Part shown: positions 25,822 to 33,366 of the stretch, piece after piece
How the letters are laid out: every line of letters starts with the position of its first letter
Position numbering within the stretch: the first letter of the stretch is position 1
Assembly (NCBI GenBank): GCA_014860625.1
Contig: JACZJJ010000162.1
Span: 1 to 36,100 of the forward strand
Length of the DNA: 36,100 nucleotides
Source: Bacteroidales bacterium
Lineage (GTDB): Bacteria > Bacteroidota > Bacteroidia > Bacteroidales > FEN-979
Direction: 5' to 3'
Notes under the pieces: model-generated
Told to the model about the DNA's origin: nothing
The model's input: only the letters and a program-made list of their open reading frames with translations
The model's database searches: none
Translations under genes and position numbers: made by a program

Positions 25822-27675
25822 ATGAAAAAACTTTTTCTATTATTTATTGTCATGATTATGGGGTTTGGCAGTTTTGCACAAACCGTTCTATTTGAAGATG
25901 ACATGGAATCTTATACCGTTGGGGATTTCCTGGCTGTAGAAGATCCTTTATGGTACCAAACCTGGTCTAACAACCCGGGGTCCGGAGAAGATGCCAAGGT
26001 TGTTGATGCTTTTGCTTCATCACCCTCCAAATCAGCTCTGGTTGATGAAACAGGTGGTCCAACCGACCTCATTCTGAAACTCGGTAACAAAACTGCCGGA
26101 CAGTATGAATTATCGTGGTGGATGTATATCGAGACCGGTTTTGCAGGATATTACAACATCCAGCACTTTGAGTCTCCCGGCATCGAGTGGGCCATGGAAT
26201 GCTACATGAACACAGATGGCACCATTGACCTGGATGTTGGCGGTATCACCATCAACGGAACCTATCCGAAAGATACATGGTTTGAGGTAATGCACGAAAT
26301 CGACATCGATGCCGACAACATCAAACTGTACATTGACGGCACCCTGTTTCACGAGTGGCCTCTGAGCTACCAGGGTGGCGGCACATCAGGAACTCTGCAG
26401 CTTGGCGGTATCGACTTCTTCGCCGGAGCACAGGGAGCAGACGATCCTAAATACTATTTTGATGACGTGATGTATGTCCAAACAGGCGGCGGCGGCGATC
26501 CCGAGATCACTGTTACTCCTGATGAGTTAAGTAACTGGTGTATTGCCGGTGCCACAACCGATGATATGCTGACCATTCAGAACACAGGAGAATCAGATCT
26601 GGATTGGGACCTGAGCATCATTTATGACCTCGATGTTATCCCCTCAACTCCTGTAACTCCTGGCCCGTCACTTGGTTATACAGCCAAAAACCCGATTACC
26701 GGAGCATCTGTTGATCCTACACCTGTTGCAGGTGGTCCTTCACAAACCGATGCTACTGCAGTCCTTCACTATGATGGTGACAATGCCAGCGCTATCGGAT
26801 GGAACACTGTTCCTGTAACTGTTACCGTTGCTGCCCGTTTCCCGAGTTCAATGACCCTTCCGTATGCCGGAATGGAGCTGAAATCTGTGGAAGTATTTAT
26901 TAATGACCTGAATACATCCGGAGGCAACGCGATGACCGTTAAAATTTACGGCATGGGGAACTCTTATGAGCCAGGCGCATTGCTGTATGAGCAGGCCTTT
27001 ACTCCAAATGGAGCAACCTGGAATACAATCACCCTTACTTCCCCTGTCATGATTACCGGTGAAGATATTTGGGTTGGATACAATTTCACACAGGTTACAG
27101 CCGGCATCTTTACTCCCGGAACCGACGACGGAGCGAACTACAACAGCAATGGCGACTACCTCAGCACTGGCGTGGGCTGGTCACACCTTGGAAACAATCC
27201 TGCCCTGATGTACAACTGGAACATCCGTGCCAACCTCGAAGGTGATCCCATCGAGCAGTGGCTGTCAGCTACACCGACTTCCGGATTCCTGCCTCCGCTT
27301 GGAAGCACCGATGTCGATGTAATGTATGACGCTACCAATCTGGATGCCGGTGTCTACAATGCATTCATCCGTTTCCTCAGCAACGACCCAGCTACTCCGA
27401 TTCTGGACGTTCCTGTTGAACTGACTGTTGCAGGTGTAGGTATTGACGAGAATGCAAAAGCCAACGTGATGATCTATCCGAACCCGGCTCAGGATTATCT
27501 CGTGATCCAGTCGACCAACATCATTACTGGTATTCAGGTTTCAGACTTCAGCGGTAAAGTTCTTTACATTGGAACCGACACCAAACTGAATGTCCGCAAC
27601 CTCGCAAGTGGTATTTACTTTGTCCGCACAACAACCGACAAAGGAACTTCGAACATGAAATTCATCAAGAAGTAA
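25822..27675 (+). CDS. Secreted T9SS cargo protein with LamG-like and choice-of-anchor-type domains
   Basis: Large extracellular protein of unknown binding target. I use ATG 25822 (MKKLFLLFIVMIMGFGSFAQ), which gives a clean signal peptide ending at Q20; a TTG 9 bases upstream is less likely. Residues about 25-220 look like a concanavalin A/LamG fold (ELSWWMYIETGFAGYYNIQHF, LYIDGTLFHEW, YYFDDVMYV). A BACON/Ig-like domain begins at ITVTPDELSNW, is interrupted after DLDWDLSI by a segment of about 200 residues, and resumes at WLSATPTSGFLPP. The end is a type A sorting domain (NVMIYPNPAQDYLVIQ to MKFIKK) that directs T9SS export. Length 617. A strong terminator follows. Confidence 0.82.
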   Translation: MKKLFLLFIVMIMGFGSFAQTVLFEDDMESYTVGDFLAVEDPLWYQTWSNNPGSGEDAKVVDAFASSPSKSALVDETGGPTDLILKLGNKTAGQYELSWWMYIETGFAGYYNIQHFESPGIEWAMECYMNTDGTIDLDVGGITINGTYPKDTWFEVMHEIDIDADNIKLYIDGTLFHEWPLSYQGGGTSGTLQLGGIDFFAGAQGADDPKYYFDDVMYVQTGGGGDPEITVTPDELSNWCIAGATTDDMLTIQNTGESDLDWDLSIIYDLDVIPSTPVTPGPSLGYTAKNPITGASVDPTPVAGGPSQTDATAVLHYDGDNASAIGWNTVPVTVTVAARFPSSMTLPYAGMELKSVEVFINDLNTSGGNAMTVKIYGMGNSYEPGALLYEQAFTPNGATWNTITLTSPVMITGEDIWVGYNFTQVTAGIFTPGTDDGANYNSNGDYLSTGVGWSHLGNNPALMYNWNIRANLEGDPIEQWLSATPTSGFLPPLGSTDVDVMYDATNLDAGVYNAFIRFLSNDPATPILDVPVELTVAGVGIDENAKANVMIYPNPAQDYLVIQSTNIITGIQVSDFSGKVLYIGTDTKLNVRNLASGIYFVRTTTDKGTSNMKFIKK

Positions 27676-27688
27676 CCCACTAAACACG

Positions 27689-27724
27689 AAAAAAAAGGCT
27701 CCCAACCCGGGGGCCTTTTTTTTT
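27689..27724 (+). terminator. Rho-independent terminator after the T9SS cargo gene
   Basis: An A-rich tract leads into AAGGCTCCC, a short AACC loop, then GGGGGCC followed by nine T. Because A and T tracts flank both sides, it could act for transcripts from both strands, including convergent argS. Confidence 0.85.
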
Positions 27725-27725
27725 A

Positions 27726-27751
27726 TTCAGTGATCTGGTCATCCAGTGATC
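27726..27751. repeat. Degenerate remnant of the 8-bp repeat family
   Basis: The words CAGTGATC, TGGTCATC and CAGTGATC follow the terminator. Read on the minus strand they match the GGATCACT/GGATGACT family, so this copy has the opposite orientation to the other three arrays. Confidence 0.55.
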
Positions 27752-27795
27752 ATGCCAACGCCATGACTACGGCATGCAAAGCCAATCACAGGGAA

Positions 27796-29577
27796 TTACA
27801 TTCGCTCAGGGACATTGATCCCCAACAACTTCATCCCTTTCCTTATCACATCTCCGGTTATCGAAGAGAGTTCCAGTCTGAATGACACAACAGCGGGATC
27901 TTCTTCCCGCAGCACAGGAACTTCCTGGTAAAACTGGTTGTACTCTTTGGCCAGATCATAGATGTAATTGGCTATCAAGGCTGGACTCAACTCATCTCCA
28001 GCCTGCCTGACGATCGAAGGATATTGATACAGGAGTTTGATGACTTCCCGCTCCTGAGTTACGAGGGACGAGGGACGAGGGACGAAGGACGAGGATCCGG
28101 CATCAGCTGCCTTTCTAAGCAGAGATTGGATCCTTGCATAGGTATATTGAATAAAAGGTCCGGTATTTCCATTAAAATCGATTGACTCTTTCGGATCAAA
28201 CAGCATATTCTTCTTCGGGTCCACCTTAAGAATGAAATATTTCAGGGCACCCAACCCGATTGTTTCAAAGAGCAGGTTGGCCTCCTTGTCAGAGAAATCA
28301 TCCACCTTGCCCAATGTACGCGTGGTCTCTTCCGCCGTCAGGTACATCTCTTCCATCAGGTCGTCGGCATCTACCACTGTACCCTCACGCGATTTCATCT
28401 TCCCCTCAGGCAGCTCCACCATCCCGTAGGAGAGGTGAAAAATGGCATCCCCCGAAGGTTTCCCGAGAATTCTGAGCACCCTTTTCAACACATCAAAGTG
28501 GTATATTTGCTCATTTCCAACTACATAGACCATCCTGGATGGATGATACTCGTTATAACGCTGTTCAGCGGTTCCAAGGTCCTGGGTCATATACACCGAT
28601 GTGCCGTCGGAACGCATCAGCAGCTTCTCATCCAGGCCCTCATCCTGCAGATCAACCCAGATACTCCCATCCGGCTTCCTGATCAACGCTTCCCGTTCCA
28701 CTCCGCTATAAACCAATGCTTTACCGAGGAGGTAGGTATCGCTTTCGTAATAGGTCTTGTCAAACTCAACGCCAAGTCTTTTGTAGGTGTCGGCAAACCC
28801 TTCGTAGGCCCAGCCATTCATCGTTTGCCACAGTGCAATAATCTCAGGATCCTGTGCTTCCCAGCGGCGAAGGACCTCCTGCGCCTCAACGATCAGTCCA
28901 GCGCTTTTGGCAGCCTCCTCTTCAGGGATGCCCGATGCCGTCAACGAACGGATTTCCTCTTTGTATTGCTTTTCAAAGAGTACATAATATTTTCCGACGA
29001 GGTGGTCTCCTTTGATGCCAGCAGACTTGGGAGTCTCTCCATTACTCCATTTCATGTAGGCTACCAGCGATTTACAGATGTGAATCCCCCGGTCATTCAC
29101 CAGGTTGACCTTTATTACATGATACCCGTTCGCCTCAAGGATAAGAGAGATGGAATTACCCAGAAGGTTGTTGCGGATGTGTCCCAGGTGGAGAGGTTTG
29201 TTTGTGTTGGGGGAAGAATATTCAAGAATAACCGGAGCCTGATGGTAATCGGGAGTTGTTCCGAAGTTGGGGGAAGCGGCTTCTTCTTCCAGAAAATCCA
29301 ACCAGAAAGCCTCCTTCATCACCAGGTTCAGGAATCCTTTGATCACATTGTAATGCAGAATCCATGGGATGTTCGATTTCAGGTATTCACCTACTTCGGC
29401 TGCGGTTGCCTCGGGCGACTTCCGGGCAAATCTGACCAGTGGAAAAACAACCACCGTAAAATCCCCTTCGATCTCTTTTTTCGTCCGTTCAAACCCAATG
29501 ATCTCCGGTGTGATCTCCTGATGGTAGAGATCTTTGACTGCAGCAACGCAACACTCCCTGATTTTCTGTTCAATCAT
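27796..29577 (-). CDS. argS: Arginyl-tRNA synthetase
   Basis: Class I synthetase charging tRNA-Arg. The N-terminal additional domain (about 1-105) is followed by the HIGH-type motif in NTNKPLHLGHIRNNLLGN. Other marks are VNLVNDRGIHICKS, the KMSK-type loop PEGKMKSREGTVV, and the C-terminal DALR anticodon-binding domain with YTYARIQSLLRKA. Length 593 is normal. A short 7-bp array encodes a linker SSFVPRPSSLV (about 494-506) early in the DALR domain. It is expressed away from the COG2403 gene, with a -7 box at 29595-29602. Confidence 0.96.
   Translation of the reverse strand: MIEQKIRECCVAAVKDLYHQEITPEIIGFERTKKEIEGDFTVVVFPLVRFARKSPEATAAEVGEYLKSNIPWILHYNVIKGFLNLVMKEAFWLDFLEEEAASPNFGTTPDYHQAPVILEYSSPNTNKPLHLGHIRNNLLGNSISLILEANGYHVIKVNLVNDRGIHICKSLVAYMKWSNGETPKSAGIKGDHLVGKYYVLFEKQYKEEIRSLTASGIPEEEAAKSAGLIVEAQEVLRRWEAQDPEIIALWQTMNGWAYEGFADTYKRLGVEFDKTYYESDTYLLGKALVYSGVEREALIRKPDGSIWVDLQDEGLDEKLLMRSDGTSVYMTQDLGTAEQRYNEYHPSRMVYVVGNEQIYHFDVLKRVLRILGKPSGDAIFHLSYGMVELPEGKMKSREGTVVDADDLMEEMYLTAEETTRTLGKVDDFSDKEANLLFETIGLGALKYFILKVDPKKNMLFDPKESIDFNGNTGPFIQYTYARIQSLLRKAADAGSSSFVPRPSSLVTQEREVIKLLYQYPSIVRQAGDELSPALIANYIYDLAKEYNQFYQEVPVLREEDPAVVSFRLELSSITGDVIRKGMKLLGINVPERM
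28060..28094. repeat. 7-bp minisatellite (ACGAGGG) inside argS
   Basis: Five tandem units on the plus strand: ACGAGGG three times, then ACGAAGG and ACGAGGA. In the argS frame they read as the linker FVPRPSSL with no stop. It lies between QSLLRKA and QEREVIKLLYQYP. Confidence 0.88.
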
Positions 29578-29594
29578 GCATAAAAGTTATGTTG

Positions 29595-29602
29595 CAAAGG
29601 TA
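29595..29602 (-). promoter_or_regulatory. Candidate -7 box for argS
   Basis: The minus strand reads TACCTTTG, an exact TAnnTTTG match, 17 bases before the argS ATG. The -33 region is not clear. Confidence 0.4.
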
Positions 29603-29630
29603 AAGAGTTCAATGAAATTAACATGCCGAT

Positions 29631-29661
29631 TTGGGGAATTTGTTAAAAAGAGTTAGGTTTG
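29631..29661 (+). promoter_or_regulatory. Canonical Bacteroidota promoter of the COG2403 gene
   Basis: TTG at 29631-29633, 20 bases, then TAGGTTTG at 29654-29661. Both elements and spacing fit the primary sigma consensus. The ATG follows 47 bases downstream. Confidence 0.65.
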
Positions 29662-29708
29662 CAAATCATATCCAGATACTATTTATTCTAACAAAAAGCG
29701 AGGTTTTA

Positions 29709-31055
29709 ATGAAAAAGAATGTATTAATCATTGGCGCCGCAGGAAGGGATTTCCATAACTTCAACACCTATTATCGGGACAATCCCGATTACAATGTTGT
29801 TGCCTTCACTGCCGCACAAATCCCCGACATCGACGGGCGAAAATACCCTGCTGCTCTGGCGGGAAAACTTTATCCGAAAGGAATCCCCATCTTCGCCCAG
29901 GAAGAGCTCCCAAAGCTGATCCAGAAATTCAAGGTTGACATCTGCAATTTTGCATACAGCGATGTGACCTATCAGCATGTAATGAATCTGAGTGCTATCG
30001 TCAATGCGGCAGGAGCTGATTTCATTCTGCTCAGCCCCAGGGAAACTATGATCAAAAGCACCAAGCCGGTAATTGCCGTGGGTGCTACCCGCACAGGCTG
30101 CGGTAAGAGCCAGACATCACGCCGGATCATCGAAATCCTGATGGCAAAAGGACTTAAAGTTGTTGCTGTCCGTCACCCGATGCCTTATGGCGACCTTGTT
30201 GCCCAGAAAGTTCAGCGTTTCGCTACGATCAAAGATCTGGCCAAACACAAATGCACTATTGAAGAGATGGAAGAGTACGAACCTCATGTGGTTCGCGGAA
30301 ACGTCATCTATGCAGGTGTAGATTATGAAGCCATCCTGCGTGCGGCTGAAAACGATCCTGACGGATGCGACGTGATCCTCTGGGACGGCGGAAACAACGA
30401 TTTCCCCTTCTACAAGCCCGACCTGATGGTTACGGTTGCTGACCCTCACCGTCCGGGTGCCGAGCTGAGCTATTATCCAGGCGAGGTAAACCTCCGGATA
30501 GCCGACGTGGTTGTACTGAACAAAATCGACTCGGCCTATCCTGAGAACATCAAGATTGTGCGCGACAACATCCGCAAGGTGAATCCTACCGCGCTGGTGG
30601 TGGATGCCGCTTCTCCTATCAGTGTTGACAACATGGATATTATCAGGGGTAAAAAAGTTCTGGTGATTGAAGACGGCCCGACACTGACCCATGGAGAGAT
30701 GAAGATTGGCGCAGGTGTGGTTGCAGCCGAGAAATACGGTGCTGCCGAACTGGTTGACCCTCGCCCCTTCGTTGTTGGCAAACTGGCTGAAACATTCCGT
30801 ATCTACCCGAATATCGGCCAATTGATGCCGGCAATGGGATACGGTGCCCAGCAGGTGAAAGACCTGGAGACCTCGATCAACAAGACCCCGTGTGATTCTG
30901 TCATTATTGCCACACCCATTGACCTGAACCGGCTGATCAAGATTAAAAAGCCAAATACCAGGGTTTATTACGACCTGCAGGAGATCGGCCATCCGAACTT
31001 CGACACAATTTTAGGCGACTTCATGAAGAAGTATAAGCTAAAAGGCAAAAAGTAA
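29709..31055 (+). CDS. Predicted GTPase, COG2403 / cyclic 2,3-diphosphoglycerate synthetase-like
   Basis: Cytoplasmic nucleotide-binding protein of unproven function. Archaeal relatives make cyclic 2,3-diphosphoglycerate; bacterial members are uncharacterised. I use ATG 29709 because 26 upstream codons overlap the promoter. The N-terminal Rossmann-like domain begins KNVLIIGAAGRDFHNFN. The P-loop variant is GATRTGCGKSQTSR with GKS at 132-134. A Walker B-type segment is DVILWDGGNND (221-231), and the guanine-specificity motif NKID is at 271-274. The protein (448 residues) is full length and well preserved. It stands 80 bases before pyrB on the same strand, but a terminator lies between. Confidence 0.7.
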   Translation: MKKNVLIIGAAGRDFHNFNTYYRDNPDYNVVAFTAAQIPDIDGRKYPAALAGKLYPKGIPIFAQEELPKLIQKFKVDICNFAYSDVTYQHVMNLSAIVNAAGADFILLSPRETMIKSTKPVIAVGATRTGCGKSQTSRRIIEILMAKGLKVVAVRHPMPYGDLVAQKVQRFATIKDLAKHKCTIEEMEEYEPHVVRGNVIYAGVDYEAILRAAENDPDGCDVILWDGGNNDFPFYKPDLMVTVADPHRPGAELSYYPGEVNLRIADVVVLNKIDSAYPENIKIVRDNIRKVNPTALVVDAASPISVDNMDIIRGKKVLVIEDGPTLTHGEMKIGAGVVAAEKYGAAELVDPRPFVVGKLAETFRIYPNIGQLMPAMGYGAQQVKDLETSINKTPCDSVIIATPIDLNRLIKIKKPNTRVYYDLQEIGHPNFDTILGDFMKKYKLKGKK

Positions 31056-31082
31056 CTAACATTGTGAAAAGTAACTAACATT

Positions 31083-31109
31083 AAAGGCCGTTTTCCAACG
31101 GCCTTTTTT
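31083..31109 (+). terminator. Rho-independent terminator after the COG2403 gene
   Basis: GGCCGTT pairs with AACGGCC across a TTCC loop, followed by six T. It separates the COG2403 gene from pyrB, and its T tract runs directly into the pyrB -7 box. Confidence 0.88.
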
Positions 31110-31116
31110 ATATTTG
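31109..31116 (+). promoter_or_regulatory. Candidate -7 box for pyrBI
   Basis: TATATTTG matches TAnnTTTG, 21 bases before the pyrB ATG and directly after the terminator. No TTG lies at -33, where the hairpin sits. The overlap could allow either independent initiation or attenuation-like control. Confidence 0.4.
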
Positions 31117-31137
31117 TTCAGTTCAACCCACCATCCA

Positions 31138-32049
31138 ATGAAAAACAAAAGCCTGATCTCCATCAACGATTTTACACCCGAGGAACATATCCGGATTCTG
31201 GACCTTGCCGAAGATTTTGAACGGCGTCCAACACAGCGAATCCTGGAAGAGTTTGTGGTCGCAACACTTTTCTTTGAACCCTCCACCCGTACCCGCCTCA
31301 GTTTTGAATCGGCAGCTTCAAGGCTGGGCGCCCGGTTGATCGGATTCTCCGAGCCGGCCAGCACAAGTCTTCAGAAAGGGGAATCGTTGCGGGATACGAT
31401 CCGTACGATAAGCAACTACAGCGATCTCATCGTGATGCGCCACCCAAGGGAAGGAAGTGCCCGTTTTGCCAGCGAAATATCACCAGTGCCAATCATCAAT
31501 GCCGGCGACGGAGCGAACCAGCACCCAACCCAAACCCTTCTGGATCTCTATTCCATCCGGAAAACACAGGGCAAGCTTGACAACCTGGAGATCGCATTTA
31601 TTGGAGACCTGAAGTATGGGAGAACCGTCCATTCACTCGTCATGGCCTTTTGCAATTACAATACTACATTCCACCTTGTATCTCCGGAAGCCCTGAAGCT
31701 GCCCAGTTCCGTCAAGATGCACATCAAGGAAAAAAATCTGACATATCACCAGTACACCGACCTCCAGGAGGTAGTCCCCAAAGCTGACATCATCTACATG
31801 ACGAGGATTCAGAAAGAGCGGTTTTCTGATCCCATCGATTATGAGAAAGTCAAAAACTCCTACGTCCTGAAAAGACAGATGCTTGAAGGGGCGAAATCCA
31901 CGATGAAGATCCTGCACCCGCTTCCCAGGGTAAATGAAATTGCTATCGATGTGGATGCCAACCCGATGGCCTACTATTTCACACAGGCTCTCAACGGTGT
32001 TTTTGTTCGTCAGGCCTTGCTGGCTTCCATTTTAGGCGTTGTAGCATAA
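31138..32049 (+). CDS. pyrB: Aspartate carbamoyltransferase catalytic chain
   Basis: Joins carbamoyl phosphate and aspartate in pyrimidine synthesis. The ATG at 31138 (MKNKSLISINDF) fits the family; a TTG 24 bases upstream overlaps the promoter box. Carbamoyl-phosphate motif FEPSTRTRLSFE, then GESLRDTIRT, MRHPREGSARF, DGANQHPTQTLLDLYSI, and the aspartate-binding YMTRIQKERF and HPLPRVNEI. Length 303 is normal for class B chains that pair with PyrI. pyrI follows after 16 bases. Confidence 0.97.
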   Translation: MKNKSLISINDFTPEEHIRILDLAEDFERRPTQRILEEFVVATLFFEPSTRTRLSFESAASRLGARLIGFSEPASTSLQKGESLRDTIRTISNYSDLIVMRHPREGSARFASEISPVPIINAGDGANQHPTQTLLDLYSIRKTQGKLDNLEIAFIGDLKYGRTVHSLVMAFCNYNTTFHLVSPEALKLPSSVKMHIKEKNLTYHQYTDLQEVVPKADIIYMTRIQKERFSDPIDYEKVKNSYVLKRQMLEGAKSTMKILHPLPRVNEIAIDVDANPMAYYFTQALNGVFVRQALLASILGVVA

Positions 32050-32065
32050 TTAAAAAATTCCCGTT

Positions 32066-32533
32066 ATGGCTAAGAAAGAAATCAGGAAAGAATTAAAGGT
32101 CTCAGCGATTGAAAATGGAAGCGTGATCGACCATATCCCTTCTCAGAGTGTGTTCCAGGTTATCCGGATCCTGAACCTTACCGAATATCCCAATCAACTG
32201 CTGCTTGCTACCAATCTGGAAAGCCAGAAGATGGGCAAAAAGGGCATCATCAAGGTCAGCAACAAGTTTTTTGTCCCACAGGAGATCAATAAAATAGCCC
32301 TGGTTGCGCCTTCAGCAACGCTGATCGTAATTCGTGACTTCAACGTAACGGAGAAGAAACAGGTGAAAGTTCCGGCCCAGGTAGAAAAGATCGTGAAGTG
32401 CTTCAATCCCAACTGTATCACCAACAATGAGGAGATGGAGACCCATTTTACCGTCATCGATAAAAAAGAGCTCAAACTCCGTTGCAAGTACTGCGAAAAG
32501 ATTACGGCGAAGGACAACATGACGTTTATATAG
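32066..32533 (+). CDS. pyrI: Aspartate carbamoyltransferase regulatory chain
   Basis: Allosteric nucleotide-binding partner of PyrB. The N-terminal allosteric domain has SAIENGSVIDHIPSQSVFQVIRIL. The zinc site that contacts the catalytic chain is C112, C117, C140 and C143. Length 155 is normal. The stop codon TAG (32531-32533) is at the same time the start of a 7-bp repeat array, so the array abuts the coding sequence exactly. Confidence 0.97.
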   Translation: MAKKEIRKELKVSAIENGSVIDHIPSQSVFQVIRILNLTEYPNQLLLATNLESQKMGKKGIIKVSNKFFVPQEINKIALVAPSATLIVIRDFNVTEKKQVKVPAQVEKIVKCFNPNCITNNEEMETHFTVIDKKELKLRCKYCEKITAKDNMTFI

Positions 32534-32606
32534 GGATTAGCGATTAGGGATTAGCGATTAGGGATTAGGGATTAGAGATTAGGGATTAGGGATTAGGGAT
32601 TAGGGA
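32532..32606. repeat. 7-bp minisatellite (GGGATTA) with G-quadruplex potential
   Basis: About ten units of GGGATTA with variants GCGATTA (twice) and GAGATTA (once). The last four GGG tracts (32582, 32589, 32596, 32603) are separated by ATTA loops, which satisfies the G3N1-7 quadruplex rule on the plus strand. It lies directly upstream of the promoter box at 32625. Confidence 0.93.
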
Positions 32607-32624
32607 TGCTGGTAAAAAAGATAT

Positions 32625-32632
32625 TATCTTTG
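32625..32632 (+). promoter_or_regulatory. Candidate -7 box for the small secreted protein gene
   Basis: TATCTTTG matches TAnnTTTG, 17 bases before the ATG at 32650. The position of the -33 element falls at the end of the GGGATTA array. Confidence 0.38.
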
Positions 32633-32649
32633 TGGGTAGAATTTTCCGG

Positions 32650-33315
32650 ATGAAAAGATCTCTTTCCTTACTGATTTTAATTTTTGCCGCACTGGTTGGG
32701 AACACACAGAATTTGGTTTCTGATTCACTTCCACAATCCATGACAGTAAACCAGGACGGAACCCTGACTACCCCTCCCGGGCGGATGCAGACAAACGTGA
32801 TAGTTGGCACGCAGTTCTCCACCTCGTCGTGGTTTGGGTCGGGGCTTACAACTTTCATCTCACCCAGTGTATCCTACCGTGTCACACCCAAATTTTCGGT
32901 ACGTGGCGGGTTGACCATCTCTAATACGGCACTATTCGGTTACAAGCCCTGGTTTACTGCCGAAGGATCCCCAACCTATGATGCCAATTTCACAAAAGCA
33001 GTATTGTATCTTGAAGGGAGCTACCGGGTAACCGACCGTCTGACCATCTCAGGCGCCGGGTTCAAGGAGTTCACCATCACCGACAACAGCAACTTTTACA
33101 ACCCCTATAGCAAAAATGAACCATACGGCATCTACCTGAATGCCGATTATAAGATCGCTGAAGGTGCCCACATCCAGCTTGGCTTCGGCTATACCAGGGG
33201 CTATTCAAACTATATGGGATCTCCTATGTACGATCCGTCCCCTTTTTCAAGAGGCTCATTCAGCCACTCTCCTTTTCAGAGGGATCCCTTCAACAACAGA
33301 CCATTTGGATGGTGA
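32650..33315 (+). CDS. Secreted protein of unknown function, possible small outer-membrane barrel
   Basis: I do not recognise a named family. ATG 32650 gives a signal peptide MKRSLSLLILIFAALVGNTQ. The mature part has alternating hydrophobic/polar stretches typical of beta strands (VSYRVTPKFSVRGGLTIS, AVLYLEGSYRVTDRLTISGAGF, GIYLNADYKIAEGAHIQLGFGYTRG by pattern). The end is rich in Phe, Pro and Ser (SPFSRGSFSHSPFQRDPF) and finishes with an aromatic residue. Length 221. A repeat array starts 4 bases after the stop. Barrel identity is inferred from strand pattern only. Confidence 0.6.
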   Translation: MKRSLSLLILIFAALVGNTQNLVSDSLPQSMTVNQDGTLTTPPGRMQTNVIVGTQFSTSSWFGSGLTTFISPSVSYRVTPKFSVRGGLTISNTALFGYKPWFTAEGSPTYDANFTKAVLYLEGSYRVTDRLTISGAGFKEFTITDNSNFYNPYSKNEPYGIYLNADYKIAEGAHIQLGFGYTRGYSNYMGSPMYDPSPFSRGSFSHSPFQRDPFNNRPFGW

Positions 33316-33319
33316 GAAG

Positions 33320-33366
33320 TGAAATAGCGAAATAGCGAAATAGCGAAATAGCGAAATAGCGAAATT
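33320..33366. repeat. 8-bp minisatellite (GAAATAGC) between convergent genes
   Basis: Five perfect tandem GAAATAGC units followed by a partial unit GAAATTA. It fills the whole gap between the secreted protein stop (33315) and the AlbA_2 gene stop (33365-33367), which lies in the last partial unit. Confidence 0.93.

Noticed and set aside
28435-29583. 382-codon plus-strand ORF opposite argS
   Set aside because: Covers the argS N-terminal half in antisense and shows no recognisable motif.
30117-30992. 291-codon minus-strand ORF opposite the COG2403 gene
   Set aside because: Antisense shadow of a gene with clear P-loop and NKID motifs.
32532-32606. CRISPR-like array
   Set aside because: The units are 7-8 bp, contiguous and without spacers; the same holds for the arrays at 8290, 17641, 19262, 22864, 28060 and 33320. 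They are minisatellites, and no cas gene is present.
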